Numbered from the stretch's first letter, positions 10,247 through 21,632 are shown. The stretch is DNA of 64,000 nucleotides from Nitzschia sp. DOCU1 (GCA_951394045.1 OX595999.1:372001-436000), one strand, 5' to 3'. A program made the numbers and translations. Notes: generated from the letters alone by a model not told the origin.

Positions 10247-10394
10247 CAATCATTGTTTGACAGTTGGAATAATAAGCGTTGTGTCAGCAAATTTCCACAA
10301 ATTTCGTCGCCTCTTTCGGGCCCCTCTGAGCCTCCTTTTTTCCCCTCTTTTCCCCGAAAATTTTATTATAAAGTTCCTATACCAAAAAATTGCC

Positions 10395-10400
10395 AAAACG
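10395..10400. other. 6-bp junction between the two transposon copies
   Basis: AAAACG is all that separates the right end of copy 1 (ATTGCC) from the left end of copy 2 (GGCAAC). It equals the last six bases of the 8-bp flanking duplication GAAAAACG. Confidence 0.8.
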
Positions 10401-13400
10401 GGCAACCCTATCATGTATAGGAACATTTTAGTGTGTCGCAGTGCGACATATTGTATATGCCTCTATTTAGTGTTTACCCTGATTCGATTGGCTCTATTTT
10501 AGTGTTTCCGCTAATATTATTGGCTGCTTTTTAGTGGAGCAATGCTATTGGCTGCTTTCTAGTGGAGCGCATACCGCGCGATTCCCCTCAAATTTGTCGG
10601 GGGAATGTTTGGCCATGGCACGACCCAAAATTTCGTCGCGTTTTCGCACACCTATCTCGGACCAGCAAATTGTTTTGGCATTGTTTTTGTTTCAGTTTTG
10701 GAATAACAAAATGCCAAAGACCATAGGAGCTAGCGACAAGACTAAACGTGTGAGGCGAAACAAAACCGAAGCTGAGAAACAAGCTACAGTCCAAAAGAAG
10801 GAAGCAGCCAAAAGAGAAGTGCTCGCACGGAACAAAGCTCGTCTGGAAGCATTATTTCACCGGACTGCACAGGCAACAGGCGTGGCTACTGTCAATGCAG
10901 CCTTGGATGATGGCAGTGTTGCTTCTAATGTTCTTGATTCGACACTTAATGATGATTTGACCAAAAATGGTGCTTCTACTATTGAGTACACCACATGCTG
11001 CAACGGAATCTTTGATGTTGGGAAAGTTGATGCAAGCTTTGATGATGACATTGCCGAAGCCACAGATTCACCCCAAATAAGATTCGCAAAAGCAGTTATG
11101 GAACAAATTCAATTGGAAGCCAATACTGAAAAAGAAACATCTAAGAAGAAGGAAGGGAAAAGCTCAGGTGCGCCTTGGATTCTTGACTGGCTGAAAGACC
11201 ACGGGTACTGGATACGATCTGAATGCATTCCAAGTCTCTGCCGGACTTTGCGAATCAAAGTTGAAGAGATATCTTACTACCGTGATATTCGTATATGGAT
11301 TCCTGATATTGAAGAGGGCAAAGTTGGAATGCCGTGTTGCGTCACTTGCCACAGCAATCGACATGTAACACGAAAAGCATTTTATCCGAATCAACCACTG
11401 CGAAGAGTCATTGCTTTGGACAGGTCGTACTATATCATGACATGCCAGTACAAGTGTGGAAACTGTAAAAAGGAGAATGAACGATTGAAGACGGAAGGAA
11501 AGTCGCTTCAGTATTCATTCATGGGCTGCCATGATGAGGTCGTTAAGCGCCTCCGCCCAGATGCAAGAATTAAATTTCCAGCAGTGTTGTCCCACAGGTC
11601 TGGACTGGACAAGACTCTTTATAACTGCCTTCGCCCACTGCATGACGGAGGCTTTCATTCTGACCGTATAAGCGAGCTCCTCCTTGAGCTGCACTCTCTA
11701 AATTACTGGGAGTCGCATGCTGCCTACCTATGCCGAAACGATGGTAAAAGATTCTTTAGAAATATAGAGGAGTTTTCTGCCTTTGACGATGCCAGCAAAT
11801 GGGCAGGCAAGGTTCCCTCTGACAACTATATTACTACAATGTACAGGAAGCAACTGGAGCTCATCCGGCCCATGCTAGACCGGGAAATGAAAAAGGTCAT
11901 TTGCGATACCATAGCCATTGATGGCAGTGCAAAGGCGCCTAAGAAACTAAGTCAATTCAATGGAAAAAAGACATTTGAATCTTTAATTACAGCAACAAAC
12001 GAGCTTGGACAAATCCGTTTGCAAAGCTTGGTTGCAACAGATGCGCATGACCAAATTGAGCCATCCATTGATGCGATGTTGAATACTATGAAAGATCTGG
12101 GTCAGGGCGGACCAAGGCTTGCTTTTACTGATAACGTTCCCAGAGATCGACCCTTTTTGCTTTCTAAGTGCAAGTCATTGAAAGAAACTCAAGCCCAACT
12201 GGACAGAATTGCAGACTCATTGAATGCGCAAGCAGTCAATACGCGTTCCCGTAATTTTCACGTGTCGCCATCCCATGATAGTACCCAAATGGGGAACGAG
12301 GATTTGGAAAAGCAGTCGCCGCCCAGTAGTAACAAGTGGGAATATGCACCGAAAAACGTACAAGTCGTCCCAGCAGGCATGATCAATGCCAAGGTGGAGG
12401 CCCTCCAAGAACTGAATAGTACCGGCAGCCTATATTCAATAGACTTTGAGTGGCAAACAAAACCAAGACAAACGGGGCATGGCTTCATGAAGTCAGACAA
12501 GGTCGGCCTGATGTCCATTGGGTACGAGGATACTGAGGATAGTTGCAAGGTGTTGCTTTTGCAACTGCCACGGTCAAAAAATTGTCTACCACTCCGGCTC
12601 GTAGAGTTTCTTTCAAATGCTGACAATACATTCCTTGGTATCAACCTCCGAAATGACTTTGCCGTAGTCGCAAAAGACTACAGCAATTTCAACAAAGATG
12701 CGAACTCAACCCTACTGGATCTTGGAGCTTTTGCTCGGGATCGCGACATTGTCCAAAGAGATAACTCGTCCCTTGCAACTCTTGTTGAGGTTGTTTTGGG
12801 TGAGATGATTGATAAATCGAATGAGATCCGATGTTCAAACTGGTCAAAAAATGTTCTGAGCGACGAGCAAATCCAGTATGCTTCCTTGGACGTAATAAAG
12901 CCACTTCAAGTCTATGCAGAAATAAAGGACCGACCAGATCTATCTGTTCGGTTTGATCCGACATCCGTAGTTGATGGCGCCATGGTTGACATTGTACCAC
13001 CGCACCAAAGAAATAACCGTCGCAAGCCGCTCGGTGGCTACCATGTGGGTGACCTTGCTACAAGAGGTGGGGTGGGCCGAATTGTGGTTAAGAATACTGT
13101 ATCATACCGGAAAGCTGGGGTATTCCCAAGTGTAGCAAAGACAATAGAGGGTGAGACTGTCGTTGTTCGAGTGGAGGAAGTACTGGCACCTGCGCTTGCT
13201 GTACCTGGTCACAAGGTGTGCGGAAAGAAAGCTTACCTAGAAGATTTTGGTGAAGGCCCGTTCGAACTTGTTCTGCCTTTATCAATGCTGCGACCACATA
13301 TTCCATCTCAAGAAATCCGGGTGTACGAGCCGCCCCATACGAGTACACAGTCACGACTGATCACACCGCCAACCACACGACAAAGCGGTGTCTACAAGCG

Positions 13401-15485
13401 CCAAGTACTAGTAGATCTCGAATCGTCTGATGACGACCCAGAAGATTCCATCGCAATTGGGTTGGACCGGTTAGAGGATACGTTAGAGGATACGCTTGGC
13501 AATTCAGATGAAGAACTTACTGACCTTGAGCGCAATGCCCGTATTGAAAGATTAACGGAGCAGCTTGATGCTATAAATGAGAGCATCTTCCTTGCAGAGT
13601 CTGCGGAAACTGAAGGCTGTCTTGATGGTCTCGTGTCGCAATTCCTTGATAGCATGCCCACAGCTTTGAAATACATTTTTAGTGCTGTTCTTGGCGATTG
13701 CTATCACGCCATGGACCGCCCAAAAGTGCCAATCCGGCATGAATACAAGAAAGCATACTTTGTTGCCCTTATGCATGCCTTCTTTATTTGGAACGAGAAG
13801 AAGTTGAACAATGTCAAGGCCAAACTGAAGGAAAATGGCCAAATGAGGGATGACGATATTGATGATCTGATGTATTTTTGCCCAGAGTTCTTCCAAAAGC
13901 GGGTCGAACGAGTTGTGCCCCCACCAAAGCAACTCTATCATCGCGTGCGAGCTGTTTACGTGACCTTTGGCAGCAAAATTGACAGTGCAACAACAAAGCC
14001 CTTGTTCAATGCTGCAGCTTGGGCAAAGGCCAACAATGTGCTCAAAGAAATTCAACGCGGCTATTACTCTGACCCACCAGGATTTAACTTCTACTCGTTT
14101 GCCCTGGACAAGGATGGCAACAAAAAAATTGATAAGTTTGGCATTCCTTTGCTTCGATGTTCACGGGGGACTAACCTTGTTGAAAACGTTCACAAATCCT
14201 ATTCATCGACATTCCGTGCAGCTTGTGGTTTTGAACTTGGAGACTGCATGCTGGCGGAGCGAAGACATCGCCGCAACATTCGAATGGCAGAACGCCGAAT
14301 TGCAAGCTACCCGCGTCTTGGCCACTACAATACTTGGCTGGTGGACGAGCTCCAACTTTTGGTAGAAAGGATTCATGGAAAAGTCATGTACCCATCATGG
14401 ATAAGCTCTTCCGACTTCCGCGATACCCACGAGAGCTTCACCACTGTTGCCCTGCACTCTGACGAGCTGCACAAAGCGCTGAATTGCCGGCTGGCTATGC
14501 TTGACAAGGAAAAGATGAACCTTACTTCCGATCAATCCTTCTTGTGCAGGCAAATGGGTGTTGGCCTGCCCTTCCTTCCAATCAATGGGGAAGAAGAGTA
14601 TCGTCTGTTCTCACGCCTGCTACTCAATCATGAGGGCAACTTTGATGCTGACGGAGTCGCAGTGAAATGGATGGGCCATGTTGATGGTCAAACCATATTC
14701 CCCAAGCTTCCAGCTCAGCTACGATCCTATTTTAAAATCTGGGAACGCAATCGCAGGGTTCAGTCCGCTGTCAAGAAAATGAAGAAGGAGTTGGCCCAAC
14801 TCCAGGTGGCCCACAAGAATAGTTCCATTCAGCAAGTTGATGATGGGCTTGATTTTGAGACTCTCCCCCACGATGATGGCAGCACCGACGGTGATGATGC
14901 TAATGCCACAGTTTCACCAAATACCGCAGTTTCACCACACCGGCCGTACCAATTTGCATTTCGGCCTCCTGTATATCGATTCGACCTGCCACCCCCAGCC
15001 ATGACAGCCTTCCGTACCGTCCCAATACTTCCAATTTACACTCTTGATCTGCAACTGCCAGCTTCAATTAAAAAGGGAAGACACAAGGGTACATGTGACA
15101 GAGCACCGCGAGAGAAGCGCAAATGTAGACTCTGTGTTGATAATCATGGCCCAGCACCCATCGCATGCCCTGGTAGAAATGACCGTACTCGGTGCATTCA
15201 CTTCATGATGCAGGCTGGAGCAGGCTGCATCAAGCGTAGACGGATAACAGGAGCGGGGTCGGACATTGAATGATGCAGGCTGGAGGCTACATCATGCGTA
15301 GATGGATAACAGGAGCGGGGTTGTCATACGTTGAATCCAATCATTGTTTGACAGTTGGAATAATAAGCGTTGTGTCAGCAAATTTCCACAAATTTCGTCG
15401 CCTCTTTCGGGCCCCTCTGAGCCTCCTTTTTTCCCCTCTTTTCCCCGAAAATTTTATTATAAAGTTCCTATACCAAAAAATTGCC
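10401..15485 (+). mobile_element. DNA transposon, copy 2 (5,085 bp), head-to-tail with copy 1
   Basis: It repeats copy 1 in the same orientation with identical ends, ORF and subterminal repeats. Its right end (ATTGCC) is followed by GAAAAACG and then unrelated host sequence. Lack of divergence means a very recent duplication, gene conversion, or an assembly duplication; reads spanning both copies would tell. Confidence 0.85.
10615..15273 (+). CDS. Transposase-like protein with inserted DEDDy exonuclease (copy 2)
   Basis: The translation is identical to that of copy 1, so all catalytic and zinc-binding positions described there apply. The ATG in GCCATGG context is at 10615. Both copies appear fully coding, so either could supply protein for both sets of ends. 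Confidence 0.8.
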   Translation: MARPKISSRFRTPISDQQIVLALFLFQFWNNKMPKTIGASDKTKRVRRNKTEAEKQATVQKKEAAKREVLARNKARLEALFHRTAQATGVATVNAALDDGSVASNVLDSTLNDDLTKNGASTIEYTTCCNGIFDVGKVDASFDDDIAEATDSPQIRFAKAVMEQIQLEANTEKETSKKKEGKSSGAPWILDWLKDHGYWIRSECIPSLCRTLRIKVEEISYYRDIRIWIPDIEEGKVGMPCCVTCHSNRHVTRKAFYPNQPLRRVIALDRSYYIMTCQYKCGNCKKENERLKTEGKSLQYSFMGCHDEVVKRLRPDARIKFPAVLSHRSGLDKTLYNCLRPLHDGGFHSDRISELLLELHSLNYWESHAAYLCRNDGKRFFRNIEEFSAFDDASKWAGKVPSDNYITTMYRKQLELIRPMLDREMKKVICDTIAIDGSAKAPKKLSQFNGKKTFESLITATNELGQIRLQSLVATDAHDQIEPSIDAMLNTMKDLGQGGPRLAFTDNVPRDRPFLLSKCKSLKETQAQLDRIADSLNAQAVNTRSRNFHVSPSHDSTQMGNEDLEKQSPPSSNKWEYAPKNVQVVPAGMINAKVEALQELNSTGSLYSIDFEWQTKPRQTGHGFMKSDKVGLMSIGYEDTEDSCKVLLLQLPRSKNCLPLRLVEFLSNADNTFLGINLRNDFAVVAKDYSNFNKDANSTLLDLGAFARDRDIVQRDNSSLATLVEVVLGEMIDKSNEIRCSNWSKNVLSDEQIQYASLDVIKPLQVYAEIKDRPDLSVRFDPTSVVDGAMVDIVPPHQRNNRRKPLGGYHVGDLATRGGVGRIVVKNTVSYRKAGVFPSVAKTIEGETVVVRVEEVLAPALAVPGHKVCGKKAYLEDFGEGPFELVLPLSMLRPHIPSQEIRVYEPPHTSTQSRLITPPTTRQSGVYKRQVLVDLESSDDDPEDSIAIGLDRLEDTLEDTLGNSDEELTDLERNARIERLTEQLDAINESIFLAESAETEGCLDGLVSQFLDSMPTALKYIFSAVLGDCYHAMDRPKVPIRHEYKKAYFVALMHAFFIWNEKKLNNVKAKLKENGQMRDDDIDDLMYFCPEFFQKRVERVVPPPKQLYHRVRAVYVTFGSKIDSATTKPLFNAAAWAKANNVLKEIQRGYYSDPPGFNFYSFALDKDGNKKIDKFGIPLLRCSRGTNLVENVHKSYSSTFRAACGFELGDCMLAERRHRRNIRMAERRIASYPRLGHYNTWLVDELQLLVERIHGKVMYPSWISSSDFRDTHESFTTVALHSDELHKALNCRLAMLDKEKMNLTSDQSFLCRQMGVGLPFLPINGEEEYRLFSRLLLNHEGNFDADGVAVKWMGHVDGQTIFPKLPAQLRSYFKIWERNRRVQSAVKKMKKELAQLQVAHKNSSIQQVDDGLDFETLPHDDGSTDGDDANATVSPNTAVSPHRPYQFAFRPPVYRFDLPPPAMTAFRTVPILPIYTLDLQLPASIKKGRHKGTCDRAPREKRKCRLCVDNHGPAPIACPGRNDRTRCIHFMMQAGAGCIKRRRITGAGSDIE

Positions 15486-15493
15486 GAAAAACG
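15486..15493. repeat. Right copy of 8-bp target-site duplication
   Basis: GAAAAACG follows the right end of copy 2 and matches 5302-5309 exactly. The host sequence after it, CGCGGGAAGACG, does not continue the repeat. Confidence 0.75.
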
Positions 15494-15896
15494 CGCGGGA
15501 AGACGTCAGACGGACGGACGACATACCATTACAGGTCAAAGCAGTCGACTGAAAGCGTTCGACGCCTCCGACTTACCGGCAAGGGCGGACACATGCTGTC
15601 GGACTAGTCGTCGACAATTCTCGCATTAGTCGAAGCTGGGATTAGTACGGGATCTAGTACTTCTACAAGGGAAACTGTAGAAGAGACGTAGTCTTTACTG
15701 GAAAATTGTTTCTTGTTGTGGCGGTAATAGAAGGGCGGAGAATAGCAATACTTAGAAGTGGAAACTTCTTGAATTTAATAGTAGTAGATCATGGCATGCA
15801 TGGAGCAATGGAGTCTTCTTCCTCGTCTTCTTGTTTCTTCTTGTTGTTGCTCATCATTTCTTTGTCCTTCCCGCGAATGGTCATTCAATCATGCTG
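15494..15896. other. Intergenic, nothing recognised
   Basis: This is host sequence between the transposon pair and the 3' end of the first DUF6824 gene. Only short frames without domains are seen. Confidence 0.4.
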
Positions 15897-17549
15897 CTAA
15901 TCCCAACATGTGACCCTATCATCCTCGTCGTCATGCACCATCGTACGACCTTGTTTTGGATGTTGCCTAGGCGCTGCTGTCCTTGTTCCTACTCGCGTCG
16001 GGATCTGCTGCCGCTGCTGCTGCTGCTGGGACCACAAAAGATCATTGTTGGTGGGGGCGGTTGCCGCCACCATTGCTCTACTAGCACTGAGCGAGGATCG
16101 GGCTAGTGCTGACGACCCTCCTGCTAAACGACGGGCAGGTGCAGTATGTTGTTGCCTGTTCTGCGGCACTCCTTTGTTGCTGCCTCCCCGATATTCAAGA
16201 TCATAATTATGCCCACCGCCAAGCGACGCCGCCATACCCGCAGCAGCACTTGTTGGCCTAGTACCCTCTTCTTGCCAAACACGCCCCCCTGCACCAACAG
16301 GAGGCATGTAGGAGCTGCTATTCAAATTGTGTACGGCGGAAAGCATCGGTGAATCGACCATTTCATATCGCTGTACAATGCCTTGCGGTAGTCTCAAAAT
16401 GCTACTATTCTGGTCTCCGCCCCCTGCACCACCATTTGCAAACAAAGAATTTGGCTTGGACACTGCGCGATTAAGCTTCTCCATAAGGTTGATGTGACTT
16501 CCCATTCGCCTTGCTGCCGAGGTGGGCAAAGACCTCGACGCGTGAACATTTTCCTCGAGGGGGAGCACATAAGAATTCGTTAGCCGCGATTGGAGAGCCC
16601 CGAGCACACGCTGGCGATGAGCGACCAGTGCTTTCAGGCCCGTTCTAGCGGCAAGAATTCCATCGCTCTGGCTTTCGTTGGACATCATCACTGCTACTGA
16701 TGGCGTCCTTTGCTTGTGTTGTCGTGATGTGGGCGGGTCGTGCTGTTGCGGTGCGAAATGCTGCGGCCGTTCTGCTTGTTGCAGTTCCATGATTCCTTGA
16801 TGGTGTTCTTGAGGAGGATCTTGGGGGTGTTCAAGGTTATTCGCCGTCTCTTCAAAAGCGGGAGCCACCCATAATACCGGCGGACCACTTGGATGATAAG
16901 CAACGCCATTTGCAGCAGGTTTGGGTTTCTTCCGGGGCTTACAAATCGTGCTGGGTCGTTTCCTTCGAAGCCCCACCAAACCATCGTAGTCATAACTGCC
17001 ATCGGATTCTTCCACATCAGACGAATTCGAACCATCCTCCGAAGAGGAGGAGGAGTCACTGGAAGAAGACGATGAGGAGGAGGAGGGTAAAACCTCCTCT
17101 TCGCGCTTTTTTCGTTTCTTCTTCTTAGTCTCGGCCCCACCTGCTGCTGGTGTACGCTTCATCGCGGCGTCTCGTAGGGCATGAGCAATTTTCTCTCGCG
17201 CATATTTCCTAGAAATCTCCGTAAACTCTGTGCACCCGAAATCCTGCTTCAAAAAGCACCCCCCATGGGAAACAACCTTAATGTAGACTTTGGTAATGAT
17301 TGCCTTGCGATCTTCGCGTGTAAGTTTGGGTTTTGTGTATTCCATACACAGGTCATTGATGATATCCCGGAATCGATCGTTCCCCGAGTGAGTGTCAGAT
17401 ATTTTGTTCCTCCCACACATTACATCGTACTTTGAAAGTTTGTAAGAGGCTGGAAACGTCCTAAGTTCCTCGCCCTCATCCTCCTCGTCGCTGCCAATCG
17501 ATGATAACGCTTTCTTGGTCGGCCTTTTATTATTTGACTTGTTGGACAT
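15897..17549 (-). CDS. DUF6824-like domain protein, low-complexity C-terminus
   Basis: About 550 residues from the ATG at 17549 (MSNKSNNKRPTKK); an in-frame ATG at 17783 would add 78 residues that look like leader or untranslated sequence. After an acidic stretch comes one DUF6824-like domain: KYDVMCGRNKISDTHSGN, then a helical section, GGCFLKQDF, and KYAREKIAHALRDA near residue 130. A basic KKKKRKKR stretch could be a nuclear localisation signal. Next is a Ser/Asp/Glu-rich tract, and the last 300 residues are rich in Gln, Asn, Ser and Pro. The domain is abundant in diatoms and has no established biochemical role. Nuclear regulatory function is a guess from the basic and acidic tracts. It is divergent from the ABC1 kinase gene. 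Confidence 0.75.
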   Translation of the reverse strand: MSNKSNNKRPTKKALSSIGSDEEDEGEELRTFPASYKLSKYDVMCGRNKISDTHSGNDRFRDIINDLCMEYTKPKLTREDRKAIITKVYIKVVSHGGCFLKQDFGCTEFTEISRKYAREKIAHALRDAAMKRTPAAGGAETKKKKRKKREEEVLPSSSSSSSSSDSSSSSEDGSNSSDVEESDGSYDYDGLVGLRRKRPSTICKPRKKPKPAANGVAYHPSGPPVLWVAPAFEETANNLEHPQDPPQEHHQGIMELQQAERPQHFAPQQHDPPTSRQHKQRTPSVAVMMSNESQSDGILAARTGLKALVAHRQRVLGALQSRLTNSYVLPLEENVHASRSLPTSAARRMGSHINLMEKLNRAVSKPNSLFANGGAGGGDQNSSILRLPQGIVQRYEMVDSPMLSAVHNLNSSSYMPPVGAGGRVWQEEGTRPTSAAAGMAASLGGGHNYDLEYRGGSNKGVPQNRQQHTAPARRLAGGSSALARSSLSASRAMVAATAPTNNDLLWSQQQQQRQQIPTRVGTRTAAPRQHPKQGRTMVHDDEDDRVTCWD

Positions 17550-18086
17550 GATGCATGAAACGAGAGTACTATCAACAAAGTCCTCAGCAGTGCTGCTATC
17601 AACCTCCGTACCCGTGCTTTTATAAGTTCTTCTGTTATCGCGAAGACTACGGTAGGAGTTGGCCCTCGTAATGCAATGATAACTTTGTGCCCCGGCAGTC
17701 AAGGCGATGAAGAAAACTGCAGGACCGTGAGGAGCAGGAGGATGTGGAGCGCAACCTTTCTCGTCGCGGGAAGACGCGTACATCAGCCGTTAATTGGTTG
17801 CTCTGACATCAGATCACCATTCAGGGGTACTCGTAAAGAACACGTCTTTTCACATCCTGCATAAATATCAATTTCCTTTGCGAGCGTGCCAAGCCTTTAT
17901 TAGCAATTTTGCCATGACGGGACTCACAAAACGCGACTGGATGATGCAACTCGTTCCATCGTTCTCGACGATGACGCAGAATGAATGACGTGCGGATCCA
18001 AAAAACGAAAAAGCGAGAGACCTCTCCGCAATGGCCTCATTTGAGCTACGAACACCACAACGTTGCTGTGAGGTGTGTGAATCATC
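17550..18086. promoter_or_regulatory. Shared upstream region of two divergent genes
   Basis: This 0.5 kb separates the likely start of the DUF6824 gene (minus) from the start of the ABC1 kinase gene (plus), so it should hold both promoters. I see no clear TATA box or repeated motif. If the upstream ATG at 17783 is used, the shared region shrinks to about 300 bp. Confidence 0.35.
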
Positions 18087-21000
18087 ATGGGAAATGCACC
18101 CACTGGTGGAGGAGGTGGGGAAAAGGGGGGAAGACGTAATTCTTTCCAGACTCGCAGACTTATTTCACGTGAGCAATTGCGGGCCAAGTCGTTTTTGCAA
18201 CGAGAAAAGGCTGCTCAACATGAGGAAACGCCACTTCTAGCGACAGCATCTTCTTCTGTATCACTGGAAGTGGAAGATCAGAATCGATACATTGAGAAAT
18301 TGGAAGCAGATGTTCACCAACTCTCGGCCAAATGCGCCGCTCTGGAATCGCAGAACATTCTCGTTGCGGTTCAACAGCTCGATCTATTTGCCAGATACTT
18401 CGCACTCTTTTTGTCACTCATTGTGCTCTACGCATATTGGATTACCATGTCGAGGCTTGTGTCACTCGTGTTGCACGGCCATTTTCCTGTTCTAGTGGAA
18501 TGGCTACGAACTCTGTCGGCGTCCACCAACACCACCGACGACGGATACGATGCGGCTCTCACCGTCATGGGCAATTTGCCGCAGAACCAGCTGGTGACTC
18601 GAATTATACAGTTCAACTTACTTATCATTCCTTATTTGCATAACCGGTGGACACATGGATCCATGCATCGACGCTTTCAAGTTTTTGTCATTGCCTTTAT
18701 TATCATTATTCGCATCCGAATGTGCCGATGGCGGGAGAAAATGTTTCTGCAGGAAGACACTGTGGGGGGTACTGTTCCTCGCTTTGGAGAATCTTGCACC
18801 AACGATGGGATCTGGGAAGCCAACTATGAAATCAGTGCGCGCTTTTTGTATTTGAGTATCTTGCGATTGCGTGGCCTATGGACCAAAACGGCACAATATC
18901 TCAGCAGTCGGGCAGATTTCGTTCCCGTGGGTTACATTCGAGAACTTTCCAAGCTTCAAGATCAGGCTCCCGTTACGCCATGGCAGGAGGTACAAAAGCT
19001 ATTGCCGTCCCATCTTTTGGAGCAGCTGACGGATATCGAACAAGAGCCCATTGCCAGTGCGTCCATTGGCCAAGTGCATGTCGCCAAAATGGTCGGTTCG
19101 GATCAAAAGATAGTCGTCAAAGTCCAGCATCCGCATGCTCGCACGTTGATGCTAGATGATTTTCGATCGTTGAAAATTTTGACCCGAATCATAGGATGGC
19201 TAGAGCCCGACTACGCCTTTATGGAGATTCTCATGAATGAATGGGCGGCGGAAGCTATCAAAGAATTGGACTTTCGATACGAAGCGGAGCATTTGCTGGA
19301 GGCCGCCCAGGCTATTCAAAACCTGATTCCAACCAAAGATACAGTGGTTTATTCCAATGTATCCGAGGGTGGCAAGAAAGTCCCGTTTCAAGTGGAGATA
19401 CCGCTGCCCATGACCAATTTTTCAAACCGCCATGTGTTGGTGATGAACTTTTGCGAAGGATGCCGCATTGATGATTTTGTGCAAATGGAACAGTGGGGCC
19501 TTTCTCGAGCGGCAGTCATGGATGGCGTTGCTCAAGCCTTTGCACACCTCATGTATTGCAGCACTATTTTCAATCGGGATCCTCATGCAGGAAACTTGTT
19601 GGTGCGACGAGGAACTCAAACCAACGACAAGGAGGGATTTACTATTGTCTTGTTGGACTGGGGCCTCGCGAAGCGGCTACCAGAGAAAAAGAGGATAGCC
19701 TTTTGTCAAATGGTTTATGCCGCGGCCACAGTAGACTATGGGCTGCTGCTAGACTCGTACAAGACTGTCGGTCTCAGGATGAAGCGCGAGGATGCAGGAC
19801 AGTCTATGGAAGACATGAGATTCTTCTTGCGAGACATGGCCCCACGCGACATGGCCAGGAAACGAATCAAGTCGAAGATTAAACAAGGGGAGGTGAGATT
19901 ATTATTGTCTTGCTGATGCATTTCTGGCAATCCCCGCTTTAGCTTGATCTAACCCACTTCTACATGCCCCCAGGCGCTTAGAAAAAAGACCAACGAAAAG
20001 GTACCCATGGAATCGAAAGCATATCCAGGGGAATTCTTCTTTTTCATCAGAGTCAATGAACTTCTTCACGGCTTAGGGAGTCGCTTCAGTGTCAACTTGG
20101 GATACTTGGATGCATTATGCCCCTATGCGGAAAAGGGACTTCGGATGTCAACCTTTTACGACATACCCAAACACCCCGACCCGTTGCCCAATAGCTCAGA
20201 TCTGGAAGGACAAGATCTTGCTCTCCAGGAAAAACTAAAGACTCTCCTTGAAGAGTTGGAAAAAGAGGGCAATCTCATCGGTGGCCAAGTGTGCGTCCTA
20301 GACAAAGATGGAAAGACTCAAGCAGATATCGTAGCGGGTACACTGGGTGGTTTGCGAAGTCATCTTCCGATGCGCCACGATGCTCTTATCTTGGGATATT
20401 CGACGACAAAGGCCATAACAGCAACCTTGGCTCATATGATGGTGCGCGAGGGATATCTTTCTTACGACGAACCGGTTTGCGAACGAGTTTGGAATCGTTT
20501 TTGTCCATCCGAGGACGCACCTACCAATTTGCACCGTGCGTTGCAGCTTCCAAGTGACGAGGTCGAAAAAAGATGGAAATGGAAGCGAGAAATAACGTTG
20601 CGCCATATACTGAACCATACTGCCGGCCTGTGGTCGGCATTTCCATTAAAGTTGACCATCAAGAAGATGGCGTCGTGTGAAGAGTGTTTCGCCGGGTTCG
20701 AGTACGACCCCGAACTTCCAGAAGAGACCGTGTTACCCACTGATTGCCCTAGTGATGGAAAGCAAAGTTATCATTTCATGTCGTTTGGGTGGCTGGTAGC
20801 AGGTACCGTTTGTGGTGCGTACGCCGAAAAACATGGACTTGAAAAGGTGACTTTCCGTCAAGTTTACGAGGCTCTACTAGAGCCGAAATTGAGTGCGACG
20901 ACGAAGAAGTCTGGCTTTCACCCTCTAGGCGGGGCTGGTAATCACATCCTGGCTCAAACTGTCACTGCAGATATTCGAGCCAGCCAGATGATTCAGCGGC

Positions 21001-21632
21001 AGCGTCAAATGGAAATGGCAAATGAGTCCTCTGACAAAGAGGCTCTTCAGGTTGCGAGCATGATGAAAATGTTTCAAGGAAAGGAGTTCCTCGTACGTTT
21101 CACTGTGTTATGCCTTCATTGGATTGAATGATTGATGCTAACACCTGCCGTTGACCGCTTATTTCAGTTGGATCCCCGAATCTGGAATAGCCAGGACGCT
21201 CTAGACGCAAACGTTCCAGCTGCAGGAGGACGGTTCTCGGCGGTTGGGCTGGCGAACTTCTACCATGACCTGGCGTCTGGAAGGCTTCTGGATAAGGACT
21301 TTATCAATCAAGTTGCGGTCACCAATAGTGCCTTGACCACTACAACAAGCATGTCGATTGCAGGCGTTCAAGGTGTTACCCGGCTAACCAACGATGGCAA
21401 TGCCGACGACTTGAGTCACACGAAAATGAGCATGGGATTTCAGTTGATTCGCACGGACCGCGATGCCGAAGACACTTTTTCGGGGTTGGGCCATGCAGGC
21501 GTAGGTGGATCCATAGGTTTCGTCCATCGACCGACGGGTGTTACCATTGCGGTCATGGTGAACAAGGCCGATGCCAAACGTGAAGTTACCATGCGCATTT
21601 TGCGAGTCATTGGCGACCACTACAAAATATAG
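18087..21632 (+). CDS. ABC1/UbiB-family atypical kinase fused to a class C beta-lactamase-like domain
   Basis: Exons 18087-19892, 19974-21092 and 21168-21632 (introns 81 and 75 bp, frame continuous) give about 1,129 residues. The start MGNAPTGGG could be N-myristoylated. Hydrophobic segments near residues 110-150 and 200-215 suggest membrane attachment. Kinase marks: K267-T-A-Q270 in place of the family KxGQ, the Ala-rich ASIGQVH loop, K345 in VVKVQHP, D498 in NRDPHAGN, and D524 in LLDWGLAK. The family tail PGEFFFFIRVNELL spans exon 2. The second half is serine-hydrolase-like: S745-T-T-K748 gives the SxxK motif and GHAGVGG resembles the HxG element. ABC1 kinases support quinone and isoprenoid lipid homeostasis in mitochondria or plastids. 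The same fusion order exists in plants (ABC1K with C-terminal beta-lactamase). The hydrolase substrate is unknown. Confidence 0.85.

Larger units (their letters stand above)
5310..10394 (+). mobile_element. DNA transposon, copy 1 (5,085 bp)
   Basis: The element starts GGCAACCC and ends ATTGCC. The ends form imperfect inverted repeats: GGCAA, then 9 bp on the left or 7 bp on the right, then GTATAGGAAC, read inward. Inside the left end are a perfect palindrome, TGTCGCA-G-TGCGACA at 5343-5357, and three 18-bp direct repeats of the form ATTGGCT..(T)TTTAGTG. It carries one long ORF. The sequence recurs after a 5,091-bp step without any difference I could find: the long ORF and all open shadow frames translate identically, and the termini match base for base. 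The 8-bp target duplication would fit hAT-like or KDZ/Zisupton-like elements; the superfamily is not settled here. Confidence 0.85.
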
